The notes under the pieces are model-generated. The model saw only the letters and a program-made list of their open reading frames with translations. It did not search any database and was not told where the DNA came from. This document shows positions 48,720-58,311 of a stretch of 64,000 nucleotides of DNA, in pieces. This DNA is from Thraustochytrium sp. TN22 (lineage: Eukaryota; Sar; Bigyra; Thraustochytrida; Thraustochytriidae). The position numbers and the translations under genes were made by a program. The stretch's first letter is position 1. Every line of letters begins with the position of its first letter. The stretch is from assembly GCA_013306675.1 (NCBI GenBank), contig JABLUY010000032.1:62001-126000 (forward strand), written 5' to 3'.

Positions 48720-51413
48720 TTAGATGCGCGAGTAGGAGCGCGCCTCGGCGGTCTGCCGGTAAACAAGCGCGGCAATGCCAAAGACGAAGCCGCCAACGGA
48801 GAAGAGCAGGAAGTTGGAGCGCGCCGCCTCAACGGGAATCTCCAAGAAAGAGACGGCCGAGGACTTGGAGCCGTCGGAGAGCTCAGCATCGACGCCACCG
48901 CTGCCGCCGGCCATGGCTTCCTTGTTGAGCTCGTTCGCCGCGGCACGGACTTGGGCGACAGCCGCAAGCAGCTTGTTGGCAAGCAGCTCGGCCTCATCGG
49001 CGGCCTTGAGCGCGGCCTCGTTGGCCTTTTGTGCGACCTCGTTGGCCTTGGCCTTGGCGGCGTCCATGTCCATGTCGTCGTCGCCGTCGGCATCGTCCGA
49101 AGAGCTGGAGCTGCTGGCGTAAAAGGCGTGCGTCTCAGCCAGGTCGTTGGTGGTGGTGTGGCTCGAGCTGTCGGACGCAGAGGAGCTGTTCTTGCAGACG
49201 CTCGGTAGGCTGTAGGTGGAGTCGTAAAAGGTAAAGGTGACCTGCTTCTGCTCGACGCACTTGAGGTCATCCTTGCAGGCGCCAAAGTCCATGTTGCCAA
49301 GCTTCCACACGCCGCACGGGCCGCCCTCGCCGCCGGGGGTCATCACCTTGACAGGCTTCTTGTCGTCATCATCCGCGTCGTCGCTCGACGTGCGCAGCAT
49401 GCGGCGGTTCTTGGTCTTCTTGATGCACTTGCCTGGCGCGAAGGAGGTGAAGAGGGGGTGCGTCTCGCACTCGAGGCCGTGCTTGCAGGCACCAAAGTCC
49501 TTGTACGGCGTGGTACCGCATGGAGCGCCCTCGGTGCCGGGCTTCTGCTGGCCGCCGTCCTGGCCGCCGGTGCTGCTGCTGCTGCTGCTGCTCGCCGAAG
49601 GCGCGCCCGTGGCCATATCAGTGTCGTACTTGGAATCGTACTTGGGATCGGCGGCCATGTTGACAGCCGAGCTCGAGTACGTGGAGTTGTGATGCTCGGT
49701 GCCGTTGCCAGCGCCGGGGATGAACTTCTTCCAGTCGAAGCCACCGCCCGCGCCCCCGGCACCGCCGGCGCCCGAGGCGCCCGCAGCGGCCATGTTGGCG
49801 AGCTTCTCGCCAGTGAACTTGGTGTAGTCGAAGCCGCCCTGGCTGCCAGGGCCCTGGGACGCCTTCATGTTGACCGTCTTGGACGAGGACGAGCCGCCCA
49901 TGTACTTTTGGTAGTCGAAGCCGCCACCAGCGCCGCCGGCGCCGCCAGTCTTGGCCGAGGCACTGCCCTTCTTGTCCTTGTCGTCCTTGTCCTTGTCATC
50001 GCCGCCGCCGCCTGGGATGTACTTCTGGTAGTCGAAGCCGCCGCCAGCGCCGCCGGCGCCGCCGGTCTGGGCCTTGCCGCTGGCCTTGGTATCGGCCGAG
50101 TCCTCAGCCTTCATGTTCACGGTCTTGGACGTGGACGACCCGCCCATATACTTTTGGTAGTCGAAGCCGCCGCCCGCGCCCCCGGCGCCGCCCGTCTTGG
50201 CCGAGGCACCGCCCTTCTTGTCCTTGTCGTCCTTGTCCTTGTCGTCGCCGCCTCCGCCTGGGATGAACTTCTGGTAGTCGAAGCCGCCGCCGGCGCCGCC
50301 GGCGCCGCCAGTCTTGGCACCGGCCGAGGCGCCACTCTTCTTGTCCTTGTCCTTGTCGTCGTCGGCCTTGTCCTTGTCATCGTCGCTGCCGGCGCCGCCG
50401 CCACCGGGGATGTACTTTTGGTAGTCGAAGCCAGCGCCCGCGCCGCCGGCACCCCCAGCCTTGGCCTTGCCGCCGGCCTTGGCGTCCGCCGGGTCCTCGG
50501 CCTTCATGTCGACGGTCTTGCCGGACATGTACTTTTGATAGTCGAAGCTGCCCGTGTCGTCCTTCTTCTTCTTGTCCTTGTTGTCGCCGTCCGGGGAGCC
50601 GCCGGCGCCGGACATGTATTTCTTGTAAAACTTGTCGAAGCCACCGCCAGCGCCGCCGGAGGAGGACGAGTCGTCGGACTTGGCCTTCATATCGCTAAAG
50701 TGCTGCGAGACGTTGTGCATAATAGAGTCCTTTTTGGCGCGGAGCTGGTCCATGGTGTGCGAGGCCTTGTCCTTGGTGTCGCTCCAGGCCGAGCTGGCCT
50801 TGTCCTTGGTGTCGCTCCAGGCCGAGCTGGCCTTGTCCTTGGTGTCGCTCCAGGCCGAGCCGGCCTTGTCCTTGGCGTCGCTCCATGTCTTCCCGGCGGC
50901 GTCCTTTGCGTCGCTCCAGGACTTGCTGGCCGAGTCCTTGGCGTCATCCCACTTGCCGCTGGCCGTGTTCTTGACATTAGGATGGTCCTGCTCGGCCTTG
51001 ATCTTGCGCGCGATCTCCTGCGCCTTGGCGGCCGCAGCGTCGGCGCCCTTGTCAACGTTCGCCTTCGCCTTGGCGGAGGCGCGCTTGACCGAGGCGGACG
51101 CGTTGGCGATAGCCTGGCTCGCGGACTCCAGGTCCAGCGACATGGCAAGCGCGTGGTTGACGCAGTCCTCGATCACGAGGTGCGCCACGAAGGCCGACTC
51201 GCGCGCGTTCATCTTGCCCGCCGGCACGCAGTGGTGGTCCTCATTGCACTGCAGGTCGCCGCAGCAGTCCTCCGACGACGCGCACTTCTGCACCGGCGCA
51301 CCGGGCGGGCCGGCCGCGAAGGCCGGCAGCACGCACGAGTGCTCCTTGGGCTGCGCCCCGAGGCCGCCCGCCACCGCCACCGCCATCACGGCGGTCGCCA
51401 GCAGCCCGCGCAT
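48720..51413 (-). CDS. Modular repeat protein, secreted and membrane-anchored, unknown family
   Basis: 897 aa from ATG 51413, which opens a signal peptide (LLATAVMAVAVAGGLGA). In order: a six-Cys module (about 25-65, with CASSEDCCGDLQC) resembling colipase/dickkopf-type knots; an Ala/Lys helix; six or seven 11-residue repeats of the form xWSDTKDKASS (about 153-230), LEA-protein-like but with a fixed Trp; nine copies of F-D-[YWK]-x-[KY]-[YF] (mostly FDYQKYIPGG or FDYQKYMGG) separated by Gly-rich and KDKDDKDKK linkers (about 254-564); two related Cys modules (PCG...FGACKHGLEC and PCG...FGACKDDLKC, about 624-741); an Ala-rich coiled coil; one membrane helix (about 867-884) and a 13-residue tail. 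NGT/NST glycosylation sites occur. It looks like a wall, scale or matrix protein. I do not recognise the family. Confidence 0.82.
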   Translation of the reverse strand: MRGLLATAVMAVAVAGGLGAQPKEHSCVLPAFAAGPPGAPVQKCASSEDCCGDLQCNEDHHCVPAGKMNARESAFVAHLVIEDCVNHALAMSLDLESASQAIANASASVKRASAKAKANVDKGADAAAAKAQEIARKIKAEQDHPNVKNTASGKWDDAKDSASKSWSDAKDAAGKTWSDAKDKAGSAWSDTKDKASSAWSDTKDKASSAWSDTKDKASHTMDQLRAKKDSIMHNVSQHFSDMKAKSDDSSSSGGAGGGFDKFYKKYMSGAGGSPDGDNKDKKKKDDTGSFDYQKYMSGKTVDMKAEDPADAKAGGKAKAGGAGGAGAGFDYQKYIPGGGGAGSDDDKDKADDDKDKDKKSGASAGAKTGGAGGAGGGFDYQKFIPGGGGDDKDKDDKDKKGGASAKTGGAGGAGGGFDYQKYMGGSSTSKTVNMKAEDSADTKASGKAQTGGAGGAGGGFDYQKYIPGGGGDDKDKDDKDKKGSASAKTGGAGGAGGGFDYQKYMGGSSSSKTVNMKASQGPGSQGGFDYTKFTGEKLANMAAAGASGAGGAGGAGGGFDWKKFIPGAGNGTEHHNSTYSSSAVNMAADPKYDSKYDTDMATGAPSASSSSSSSTGGQDGGQQKPGTEGAPCGTTPYKDFGACKHGLECETHPLFTSFAPGKCIKKTKNRRMLRTSSDDADDDDKKPVKVMTPGGEGGPCGVWKLGNMDFGACKDDLKCVEQKQVTFTFYDSTYSLPSVCKNSSSASDSSSHTTTNDLAETHAFYASSSSSSDDADGDDDMDMDAAKAKANEVAQKANEAALKAADEAELLANKLLAAVAQVRAAANELNKEAMAGGSGGVDAELSDGSKSSAVSFLEIPVEAARSNFLLFSVGGFVFGIAALVYRQTAEARSYSRI
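49720..50955 (-). repeat. Coding tandem repeats (11-mer and FDYQKY modules)
   Basis: Two repeat fields within the preceding gene. At about 50725-50955, 33-bp units encode the 11-mers, three of them nearly identical in DNA. At about 49720-50650, nine FDYxK modules lie in longer units whose GGAGGAGGGFDYQK blocks are almost the same at DNA level. This points to recent unequal exchange or conversion. Confidence 0.88.
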
Positions 51414-51471
51414 CGTGCCTGCCGCGCTACCGACCCCGCCGCTGCCGCCGCCGCCCTCGCCGCCCTCGCCG

Positions 51472-51512
<41 letters not shown>

Positions 51513-51788
51513 GCGTCCCGCCGTCCGCGCCGCGCGCGCCGCCTCCGGTTCTGCCGCCGATCTTCGCTCCTCCGTCACGGCCTGCCTCCGCCTTCTTCCC
51601 GAGGCCGTTGCTGTGCGGCCTGTGCCTCCCTCCTCCGCTGCGCTCTCTCAGCCGGAGGCTCGACCCGACTCGACTCGCACGAAGGGCCGCGCTGCCTCAG
51701 CCTGGCCGCCCAGCCGCCTCCGGTCCCGCCGCCGCCGCCGCCTGGGCGCGCTCCGCGCCGCCGCGGGCCCGCGCGCGCCGCCCGAGCC

Positions 51789-51836
51789 GCCGCGCCGCGC
51801 GCGCGCCGCCGCGCCGCGCCGCGCCGCGCCGCGCCG
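51789..51836 (-). repeat. (GGCGC)n tract on the minus strand
   Basis: Reads GCGCC on the plus strand, so GGCGC in the direction of the minus-strand repeat-protein gene, about 375 bp before its ATG. Roughly six perfect units plus variants. Confidence 0.9.
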
Positions 51837-53259
51837 GGTGCGTTGCGTTGCGTGCGGCTGGGCCTCGCCGGCCTCGTCCGCAGCGGCGCCGCCGCCCGCC
51901 CGGGCGGAAGATGCCCCTCGCGCTGCTGGGCCGCGCGCGGCGCCGCGGGCCGGGCTGCGGCGCGCGCCACCCAGCGGCGGCCGCGGCCGGGATCTCCGGC
52001 GGCGGGCGCGCGGCCGGCGAGCGCGGCGCGCGGCGCTCAGGCGGGCTGGCGGAGGCGGCTGGCCCAGGCCCACTGGCAGGCAGGCTGGCTGGCGGCGGCC
52101 GGTCGGCGGCGGCGGCGACCTGGCAGGAGCGTGAAACGCGGGCCGCGGCGCGCTGGAGGGGTGGCGGATGCGGGAAGGACGGGTGGCCGCGGCGGCCGGG
52201 CGGGCAGCTCAGCAAGCTGAGCAGCGCGAGTTTTTCTGGCCCGGCGGCGGGCGACGGGAGTTACTTGCTCGCGAGTCGCGGCGCGCGGGAGGACGATTGG
52301 CCGCCCTGCCAGCGCCAGCGCCCGCCGACGCGGTCATGAAAACGGAGCCCGCGCGCCGGCCGGTCGATGATCTCACTGGCAGGCCGAGACAACGTGAAGG
52401 CGCCGCCGCCGAGCGAGGCGCAGCGCCGACGATGTCCATTCCAGGCCTGAGTGGGTGAGGAAAGCACAGGGCACATTGGCACAAGCCGCACAACGGTGCC
52501 GCAACCGACCTCGCAGGCCCGTTCACTGCAGTGCAGGCAAGGCTCGCTTTGCGCCCCGCCAGCCGTGGCCAGCCTGGCTACTCCGCCGGCGAATTGGGGA
52601 AGATGAGGAAAGCTCGCGATCTGCGACCAGGACCTTACTTGCCTCTGGCTAGTAGCTAGCTAGCTAGCGAGCTGGCCATTGTTGACAGGCGCCGCCGCGG
52701 CCGCCAGGCGGGAAACGAACGAGCCCATGTAGTCTTGCTGGTCCCTTGCTGAGCAGCAACGGCGCGGTCCCGCTCTCTTCGCCCCCCGGGCCGCCCACAG
52801 CGAGAGAGCGGCGGTGTACGCGGCATGTAACAGACTTGAACTGGAGGCTGGAGTCGGAGAGGCAGGAGCTGGACAGGCACTGCTGCGCGTCCCTCTTGGC
52901 AGTGCACTGCAGGCCGCAAGAGGGAGGCGCATTGCTGGCGCCGGCTCAGGTGGAGCAGGCTGCCGTTGAGACTCTCTGTCTCTCTCTCCGCTCTCTCGCT
53001 CCACTGTGGCCCGGCGGTTGAGCAGCGAGAGCGCGCCACAGTGGCGGGCGGTTGGAGGGGATGACACTGTGCCCCCCTCCCCCCAGACCCACGGCCACCA
53101 TAAGGCCTAAGAGTAGGCCTAGCTAGCTAGACCTATCTCAGCCACCACGTCTTGAAGTACTTTTCGGGCCGCGCCAACGTCCAGCAACGCACTGGCTGAC
53201 GCCATCTGGCTGACGCCATCTGGCTGACCGGTAGATTGGAAGCGGGTGAAGGCTCCACT

Positions 53260-53304
<45 letters not shown>

Positions 53305-53332
53305 CAGCAGCAGCAGTAGCAGCAGCAGCAGC
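53260..53332 (+). repeat. (CAG)n tract with TAG interruptions
   Basis: About 24 triplets, mostly CAG, interrupted twice by TAG. It is non-coding here, 3' of the Sec5 gene. Confidence 0.9.
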
Positions 53333-53568
53333 CTTGGCCGCCTACGGGTGAGGGGTGAGTTCGTCGTCCCTTTTTTGCTTGCTGATGTGAATGTAACATG
53401 CGTGCTGTTGTCCGGGACTTTCTTGGCTGCAACGCGTGGTGAAGATGGTTCTTTGGTTTGCGACGAGCTCAAACCCAACCAAGCTCCGACTCAACAATGG
53501 CGAGAAGATTTTTCGGGGACTCTCACTGCAGTCGTTCATTCGGCTCCTCACATCGCGTTTGTATCATC

Positions 53569-56500
53569 TTAGGCAGTTGAGGAGGTTGCGGCGAGGGCAG
53601 CTACACGGCGAGGCGCGGCCCCAAGGCCAGCGTCAGCGAGGACAGCGGAGTTGGAGCCGAGAGCACGCACGATGAGCGAGGCTCGTTGGATGGCATCATT
53701 CACAAGGGGAACAATGATGGCAGCGTCAGCGTCGCCTTCGCTGGCCACCGGCGTGGCGTCCTCGTGCGGCTCAAAGGCGCGAGACTGGACGTCGTCAGCA
53801 CGCATCATGCCGAGCGCCGACGCGAAGGCATCAGCAGCCTTGTCGGTCTCGAACGGGCCCAGAACCGTGCGAAGCAGCGCAATCTCCGCTCGCAGCTGGA
53901 TCGCAAAGCCGCGGTCCGATGTCGCGTTGAAGCCATCCGCCACCGCCGCAGATACGGCAATGGAGTAAATGAGCCCGAGGCGGTGGGTGAGACCGCTGAG
54001 CAGGCGCCGCGTGCCGAGCGGGCCGACGCGAAAGGAACATTCAGCCACCACGTGGACGAGGTGCGCCAGGACGTCGAGCGTGTACTGGCGGAGCGCAACG
54101 GGCGGGTTGGGCCAGTCATCGCGGCGCGGTACAAGGACGGCCTCGTCCACGAGCGCCTTGAGCCCCTGGCCGTTCTGCTGCACGTACTGCGCCATGAGCT
54201 TGTCTTCGAGGCGCTGCAACTTGCGCACCTGCGCCTGGCGCCAGGCGTCTCCGGCGCCGGTCGCCGTCTTGAAGTCGGGCTGCACGGCGTCCGCAAGAAG
54301 CTGTTCGAGCCGGCCCACGAAGACGTCGCGCAGAAAGAAGCAATCGGCAAAGAGGAGGGCGACGATCTCCGCGGAGGCGCCCTTGGTGCGCCTCTCTACC
54401 CACGCGCAGAGGTCGCCGACGAGCTGGCCGACCTGCTCGCTCAGAGCGGCGACGACTTCGTCCAGAAACGCGAGGCTCCAAAAGTAGAGGCCATCCCCGC
54501 TGCGCAGCAGTGTCTGGAGCTCCGTGAGCACGGCCTGCGCCTGCTCCACAGCGCGCACCACAACACTGAGCTGGGGCACGTGCCCGTGGCGGCCGGTAAT
54601 GCGGGGCGCCGGTCCTGCCTCGTCGGCACCGATGCTGGCACGCGTGGCGTCCAGGAGCATTTGCACACGTCGCCGCGCGTAGTCCGCGGCCAGGCGCTCC
54701 AGGAGGGCAAAGGGCTCGGTGCGCGCGATCATGGCGAGCATGGCCTCGTCGCCCGCGTGGCGGCGCTCCAGGCGCTTGGCCGCGTGCGCGGCCGAGGTGA
54801 GAGCGCCGCGGGCTCGCATCGAACGACAGGTCTCCAGGAGCGCCTGCAGCGCCTTGCGCGCCAATGGAAGCGCCTCGGCGGCCAGGCGAGCCTCTGTGAC
54901 ACGACGGCCTACATCCACGTAGGCGCTCACGACGGACCAGGCCATCTCGTCGCTTGATTTGCGCCGCTCCGCGAGGTCCTCGAGCGTGCAATTGGCGGCG
55001 GACCGTTTGCGGATGTCGAAGAGCAAATCTGTGGATCCCGTGCGATGGCGGCCGCCGTCTCGCGACCCGCCGGCTGCATCTGCGCCGCCGCCGTCGCCGC
55101 CGCCGCCATCGACGCCGCGCAGCCCCTGGCTCGCGTTGCGCAGGCGCGCGAGTTCATCCATGACCTCTGCGTCGGCGTCGGAGTCCTGAGCGAGACCACC
55201 GGCGCTGCCGGCGCCTGCTTGGCCCGCCAGACCAGCGCCACCGCGGCTACTCACAATGGCACCTGATTCGCCCTTGACGCGGTTGAGCACGTCGAAGATG
55301 TGCTCCTTGCCCGAAGAGGCACTGGACGGGTCCAGGCAGACGCGCGCGTCCTCCCAAATGCCCAAGTAGGCACGTGCGATCTTGCTCGCGCGCCGCAGTG
55401 CGAAGGGGTCTTCGGTGCGCACAGCCTGCAGCGCAGTCAAGGCGTGCGTCTGCTGGCTCACAGCGAGGACGAGGAAGGGGTCGTTGGTCTCGTCCAGCAT
55501 GGCGTACAACTTGCTCTTCACCGGGACGTGGTCGCGCAGCTCGAGCAGCAGGCTTAAAGCCTCGGTGCACAGCAGGCTGTCGATCTGGTCCTGGCGCAGC
55601 GCCAAGTCCGTGTCCTCTGTCAGCGTGGCGGCATCTGCAGCACCCAGCGCACGGCCGTCGCGGCGCTCGGCCGCCTCGGCCGTGCTGGTCCCCTGACTTG
55701 CGTCTGCGCCTCGCCTTTGCACAGCTGAAGCGTGACCCGGCGCCTTGACCCCAGGCCGCGCCCGTGCCGCCGCGGCCGCCGCCGCAGCCACGCCCGCCGT
55801 GGCCGCGGCTCCCTCCCCAGGGTGACTGGCGACCGCCTGGAGCGCGGAGCGGTCCATGGCCGTGAGCTTGGCCTTGAGCGCATTGCACAGGTCGACACCA
55901 CAGGCCTCGAGGTCGCGGACAGCGTCGTGGTAAAAGGTGCGGCGCTGCTCGCCACCCGGGCCGGCCGGCTTGGCCTGGTCCAGCAGAGCGAGGTGCTGGC
56001 CTACGTTGGAAAACTCGATGACGGCGACTATCCACTTGTGGCGCGCCATGAGGTCACGCAGATGCTGCGGAAGCTGCCAAAGATACTCGAGACGTTGCAG
56101 CATGTCGGCGGCGCGCCTGAGCTTGCGGATGCGCTTCCGCTTCTGCAGGAGCGGCACGAACTGCGCGTCGGTCGTGCCGAGCGCGGCCGTGAGCGCCGAG
56201 TTGACGCTGCTCGTGCGGCTCGAGACGGGCGCCATCTTGCCGGCCGCCGCCACGGCCGCGCTCTCCGGTTTCATGAGGGAGTCGATCTGCCCAATCGTGT
56301 GGCGGCAGTGCACGAACTCGTCGAAGTTTTCACGCACAAGATTGCGCATGCGGCGGTTCTGGTCAGCATTCTCCTGCTCCAGATTCTGCAGCCCGCGCAC
56401 CAGGTCTTGCAGTGGCGTGTCGCGGTGCACGCGCCATAGCAAGAGGCTCGGGTTGAAACCCTCGGCGCTCGGCAGGAGCGAAACGCGCGCCGGGCGCGCA

Positions 56501-58311
56501 GGCGGCGCGGACTCGAGCGAGCGCGAGCTCGCAAAGCCACCGAGCGCCCCCCTGAAGGAGCCCGAGTCGCGACGGGAAGGCGCAACGCTCGCGCGCTGCA
56601 CGATCTGGGACGTCACTTCGCGGTCCAGCATTTCCTCCCGCAGCTCCGCCATGTGCTCGGGATCGGTCTCCGGCGCGGCCGCGGCGAGGCGGGTCGAGGC
56701 AGAACGCTCCTTGGTCGGGCTCGTGCCTGCGCCCGGCGCGCCCGCCTTCTTTCGTGGCCGGCGGCCAAAGCTGCGCATGGCGGACTTGGTTTTGCTCAGG
56801 GGGCGCGCGATCGAGGAGCTGTCGCCGCTCTCCGCGGAGTAGCGCGAGTCCGTGTCGCGCATCCCCGCAGCATTGGCCCCAGACACGTTCTTGTGCGAGC
56901 GCTGCCGCAACACGAAGCGCTTGAGGCGCTGTCGCTTGCTTGTTTTGTGCATCGCGGCGCCGCTGCCGCGCGGGCTCGCTGGCGGGCTTGACATGAGCGA
57001 CTCCGCGTCGCTAAAGTTGTCGTGCTCGAAGCCGGACTGCGAGAATGCGTCCGAGGGCGACGGCGTGCCACCGACAGCGGGACTGGCGGCGGCCGCGGCC
57101 GCGGCCGCCGCGGCGGCGGCCGCGGTCGCGCTCGCCTTCTCCTTGAACGATCCCAGCATGCTGCCGTCGCTTGGTCCACCCACGCCGAGCCGCGCCTCAT
57201 AGGTGCGCAGATCCACCGGTCGCACGCGCAGCGGGTCTTGTACGCGGAGCAGGTCTGCGCCGATGGACTTGTAGGAGTCCGTGAGACGTTGCGCGACGGC
57301 GTCCGCGGTCTCCAGCTCGTTTGCAGACCCGGGCGCACCGCCACTCCGGCCCGAGCCCTGCGCAGCGGCTCCTCCTCCGCGGGGCGAGGCGGCAGCCGCG
57401 GCTGCCGCCGCGGCTGCCTGCTCCTGGATGGCCTCCTGCAGGACTGAGGTCAAAAGTGACGTGGCCGGATTGCCATCGGTGTCGAAATCGTCCTCCTCCC
57501 CGTCGCCGGCGTCCAGGACGACCTTATCCCAGGCACCCGCAGGGACCGCCAGCTGTTGCTGCCTCTTTTGCGGCGATCGAAAGTGCTCTGCGGCCGCGTC
57601 TGTGCGATCGCCCTCCTGGCCAGCGACCGCGGGGATCGGGGCGACCGAGGCGGCGGCGGCGGCGGCTGGAGTCGTGGCGGTCGTGACAACAGCAGCAGCG
57701 ACTTCCGCAGCCTCGACCTCCTCCTCTTCGAGCTCGTCCTCCCACTCAATGTAGGCATCGTGCGCCTCCTCGTCCTTGAGGAGCTGCTCAAGATTGATCG
57801 TGGTGGTGCCCCTGGCGCGCTGTGCGCGCAGCACACAGTGGATGAGACGGAAGGCCTGCTGGCTGGTGTCCTGCGTCGCGTGCAGGTCAAACTGCATACC
57901 CACGAGCATCTCGGCTGGGAGCGCGCAAAACGCGGTGCGGAAAAGCGCGGCCGACGGATGTGGGCCCTGCGGGCACACGAGCTTGTCCAGCAGGTCCAGT
58001 GCCATGATGGCGGTCTGCGTGAGCGTCGAGGCGCCATGCTCCTTGCGGCGTTTCAGCAAGCCGGCCGTCTGCACGAGGCCAACGCGTCGTGCGCTGCTGC
58101 GGCCTGGCACGCGAAGGCCGTCGCCGGTGAGCACCTGGTCCACCTGGGTCGTCGTCAGCAGCGGCGGCGCCTGCCTGCTAAGGTACCACTCGCTAAACTT
58201 TACCAAGGCCTTCCTGCGCTTGCTACCAGCTGAGAAACCGCTCGACGCTTGCACGCCTTCGAGCAGGTCGTCCACGCGCGCCTGCACGAGCACGCCCAGT
58301 TCGCTCGCCAT
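53569..58311 (-). CDS. SEC5: Exocyst subunit Sec5 (EXOC2) with a large N-terminal extension
   Basis: Subunit of the exocyst, which tethers secretory vesicles to the plasma membrane. 1,580 aa, ATG 58311. The canonical Sec5 part starts near residue 617 with FNPSLLLWRVHRDTPLQDL, LVRENFDEFVHCRHTIGQID and a helical RIRKLRRAADMLQRLEYLW block, matching the plant Sec5 pattern (FLSRVHQDTS ... LVK.NFD.FVSCK.TI.DI), and runs as helical rods to the end. The first 610 residues are extra. About 180 form a helical, probably folded region (LTQTAIMALDLLDKLVCPQG, MQFDLHATQDTSQQAFRLIH); then come acidic, poly-Ala, Ser-rich and basic disordered stretches. No intron is seen. Typical Sec5 is roughly 900-1,100 aa. 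A fused second function or a regulatory arm is possible. Confidence 0.82.
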   Translation of the reverse strand: MASELGVLVQARVDDLLEGVQASSGFSAGSKRRKALVKFSEWYLSRQAPPLLTTTQVDQVLTGDGLRVPGRSSARRVGLVQTAGLLKRRKEHGASTLTQTAIMALDLLDKLVCPQGPHPSAALFRTAFCALPAEMLVGMQFDLHATQDTSQQAFRLIHCVLRAQRARGTTTINLEQLLKDEEAHDAYIEWEDELEEEEVEAAEVAAAVVTTATTPAAAAAASVAPIPAVAGQEGDRTDAAAEHFRSPQKRQQQLAVPAGAWDKVVLDAGDGEEDDFDTDGNPATSLLTSVLQEAIQEQAAAAAAAAAASPRGGGAAAQGSGRSGGAPGSANELETADAVAQRLTDSYKSIGADLLRVQDPLRVRPVDLRTYEARLGVGGPSDGSMLGSFKEKASATAAAAAAAAAAAAASPAVGGTPSPSDAFSQSGFEHDNFSDAESLMSSPPASPRGSGAAMHKTSKRQRLKRFVLRQRSHKNVSGANAAGMRDTDSRYSAESGDSSSIARPLSKTKSAMRSFGRRPRKKAGAPGAGTSPTKERSASTRLAAAAPETDPEHMAELREEMLDREVTSQIVQRASVAPSRRDSGSFRGALGGFASSRSLESAPPARPARVSLLPSAEGFNPSLLLWRVHRDTPLQDLVRGLQNLEQENADQNRRMRNLVRENFDEFVHCRHTIGQIDSLMKPESAAVAAAGKMAPVSSRTSSVNSALTAALGTTDAQFVPLLQKRKRIRKLRRAADMLQRLEYLWQLPQHLRDLMARHKWIVAVIEFSNVGQHLALLDQAKPAGPGGEQRRTFYHDAVRDLEACGVDLCNALKAKLTAMDRSALQAVASHPGEGAAATAGVAAAAAAAARARPGVKAPGHASAVQRRGADASQGTSTAEAAERRDGRALGAADAATLTEDTDLALRQDQIDSLLCTEALSLLLELRDHVPVKSKLYAMLDETNDPFLVLAVSQQTHALTALQAVRTEDPFALRRASKIARAYLGIWEDARVCLDPSSASSGKEHIFDVLNRVKGESGAIVSSRGGAGLAGQAGAGSAGGLAQDSDADAEVMDELARLRNASQGLRGVDGGGGDGGGADAAGGSRDGGRHRTGSTDLLFDIRKRSAANCTLEDLAERRKSSDEMAWSVVSAYVDVGRRVTEARLAAEALPLARKALQALLETCRSMRARGALTSAAHAAKRLERRHAGDEAMLAMIARTEPFALLERLAADYARRRVQMLLDATRASIGADEAGPAPRITGRHGHVPQLSVVVRAVEQAQAVLTELQTLLRSGDGLYFWSLAFLDEVVAALSEQVGQLVGDLCAWVERRTKGASAEIVALLFADCFFLRDVFVGRLEQLLADAVQPDFKTATGAGDAWRQAQVRKLQRLEDKLMAQYVQQNGQGLKALVDEAVLVPRRDDWPNPPVALRQYTLDVLAHLVHVVAECSFRVGPLGTRRLLSGLTHRLGLIYSIAVSAAVADGFNATSDRGFAIQLRAEIALLRTVLGPFETDKAADAFASALGMMRADDVQSRAFEPHEDATPVASEGDADAAIIVPLVNDAIQRASLIVRALGSNSAVLADAGLGAAPRRVAALAATSSTA

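Larger units (their letters stand above)
51414..53568. other. 2.1-kb spacer between the repeat-protein gene and Sec5
   Basis: Very GC-rich near the repeat-protein start (GCC runs at about 51470-51515, GCGCC tract at 51789-51836), then CTAG islands at 52653-52668 and 53119-53130 and a CAG/TAG tract at 53260-53332. The frames open between 52656 and 53067 on the minus strand end in a CTAG island and look random. No gene is supported. Confidence 0.6.

Noticed and set aside
49458-52220. 920-codon plus-strand frame opposite the repeat-protein gene
   Set aside because: Mirrors the repeats of the sense gene; no signal peptide or domain of its own, and it runs into GC simple repeat.
52656-53067. Small minus-strand frames ending at the CTAG island
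   Set aside because: Two overlapping frames end at the same island simply because the island stops every frame; composition is random.
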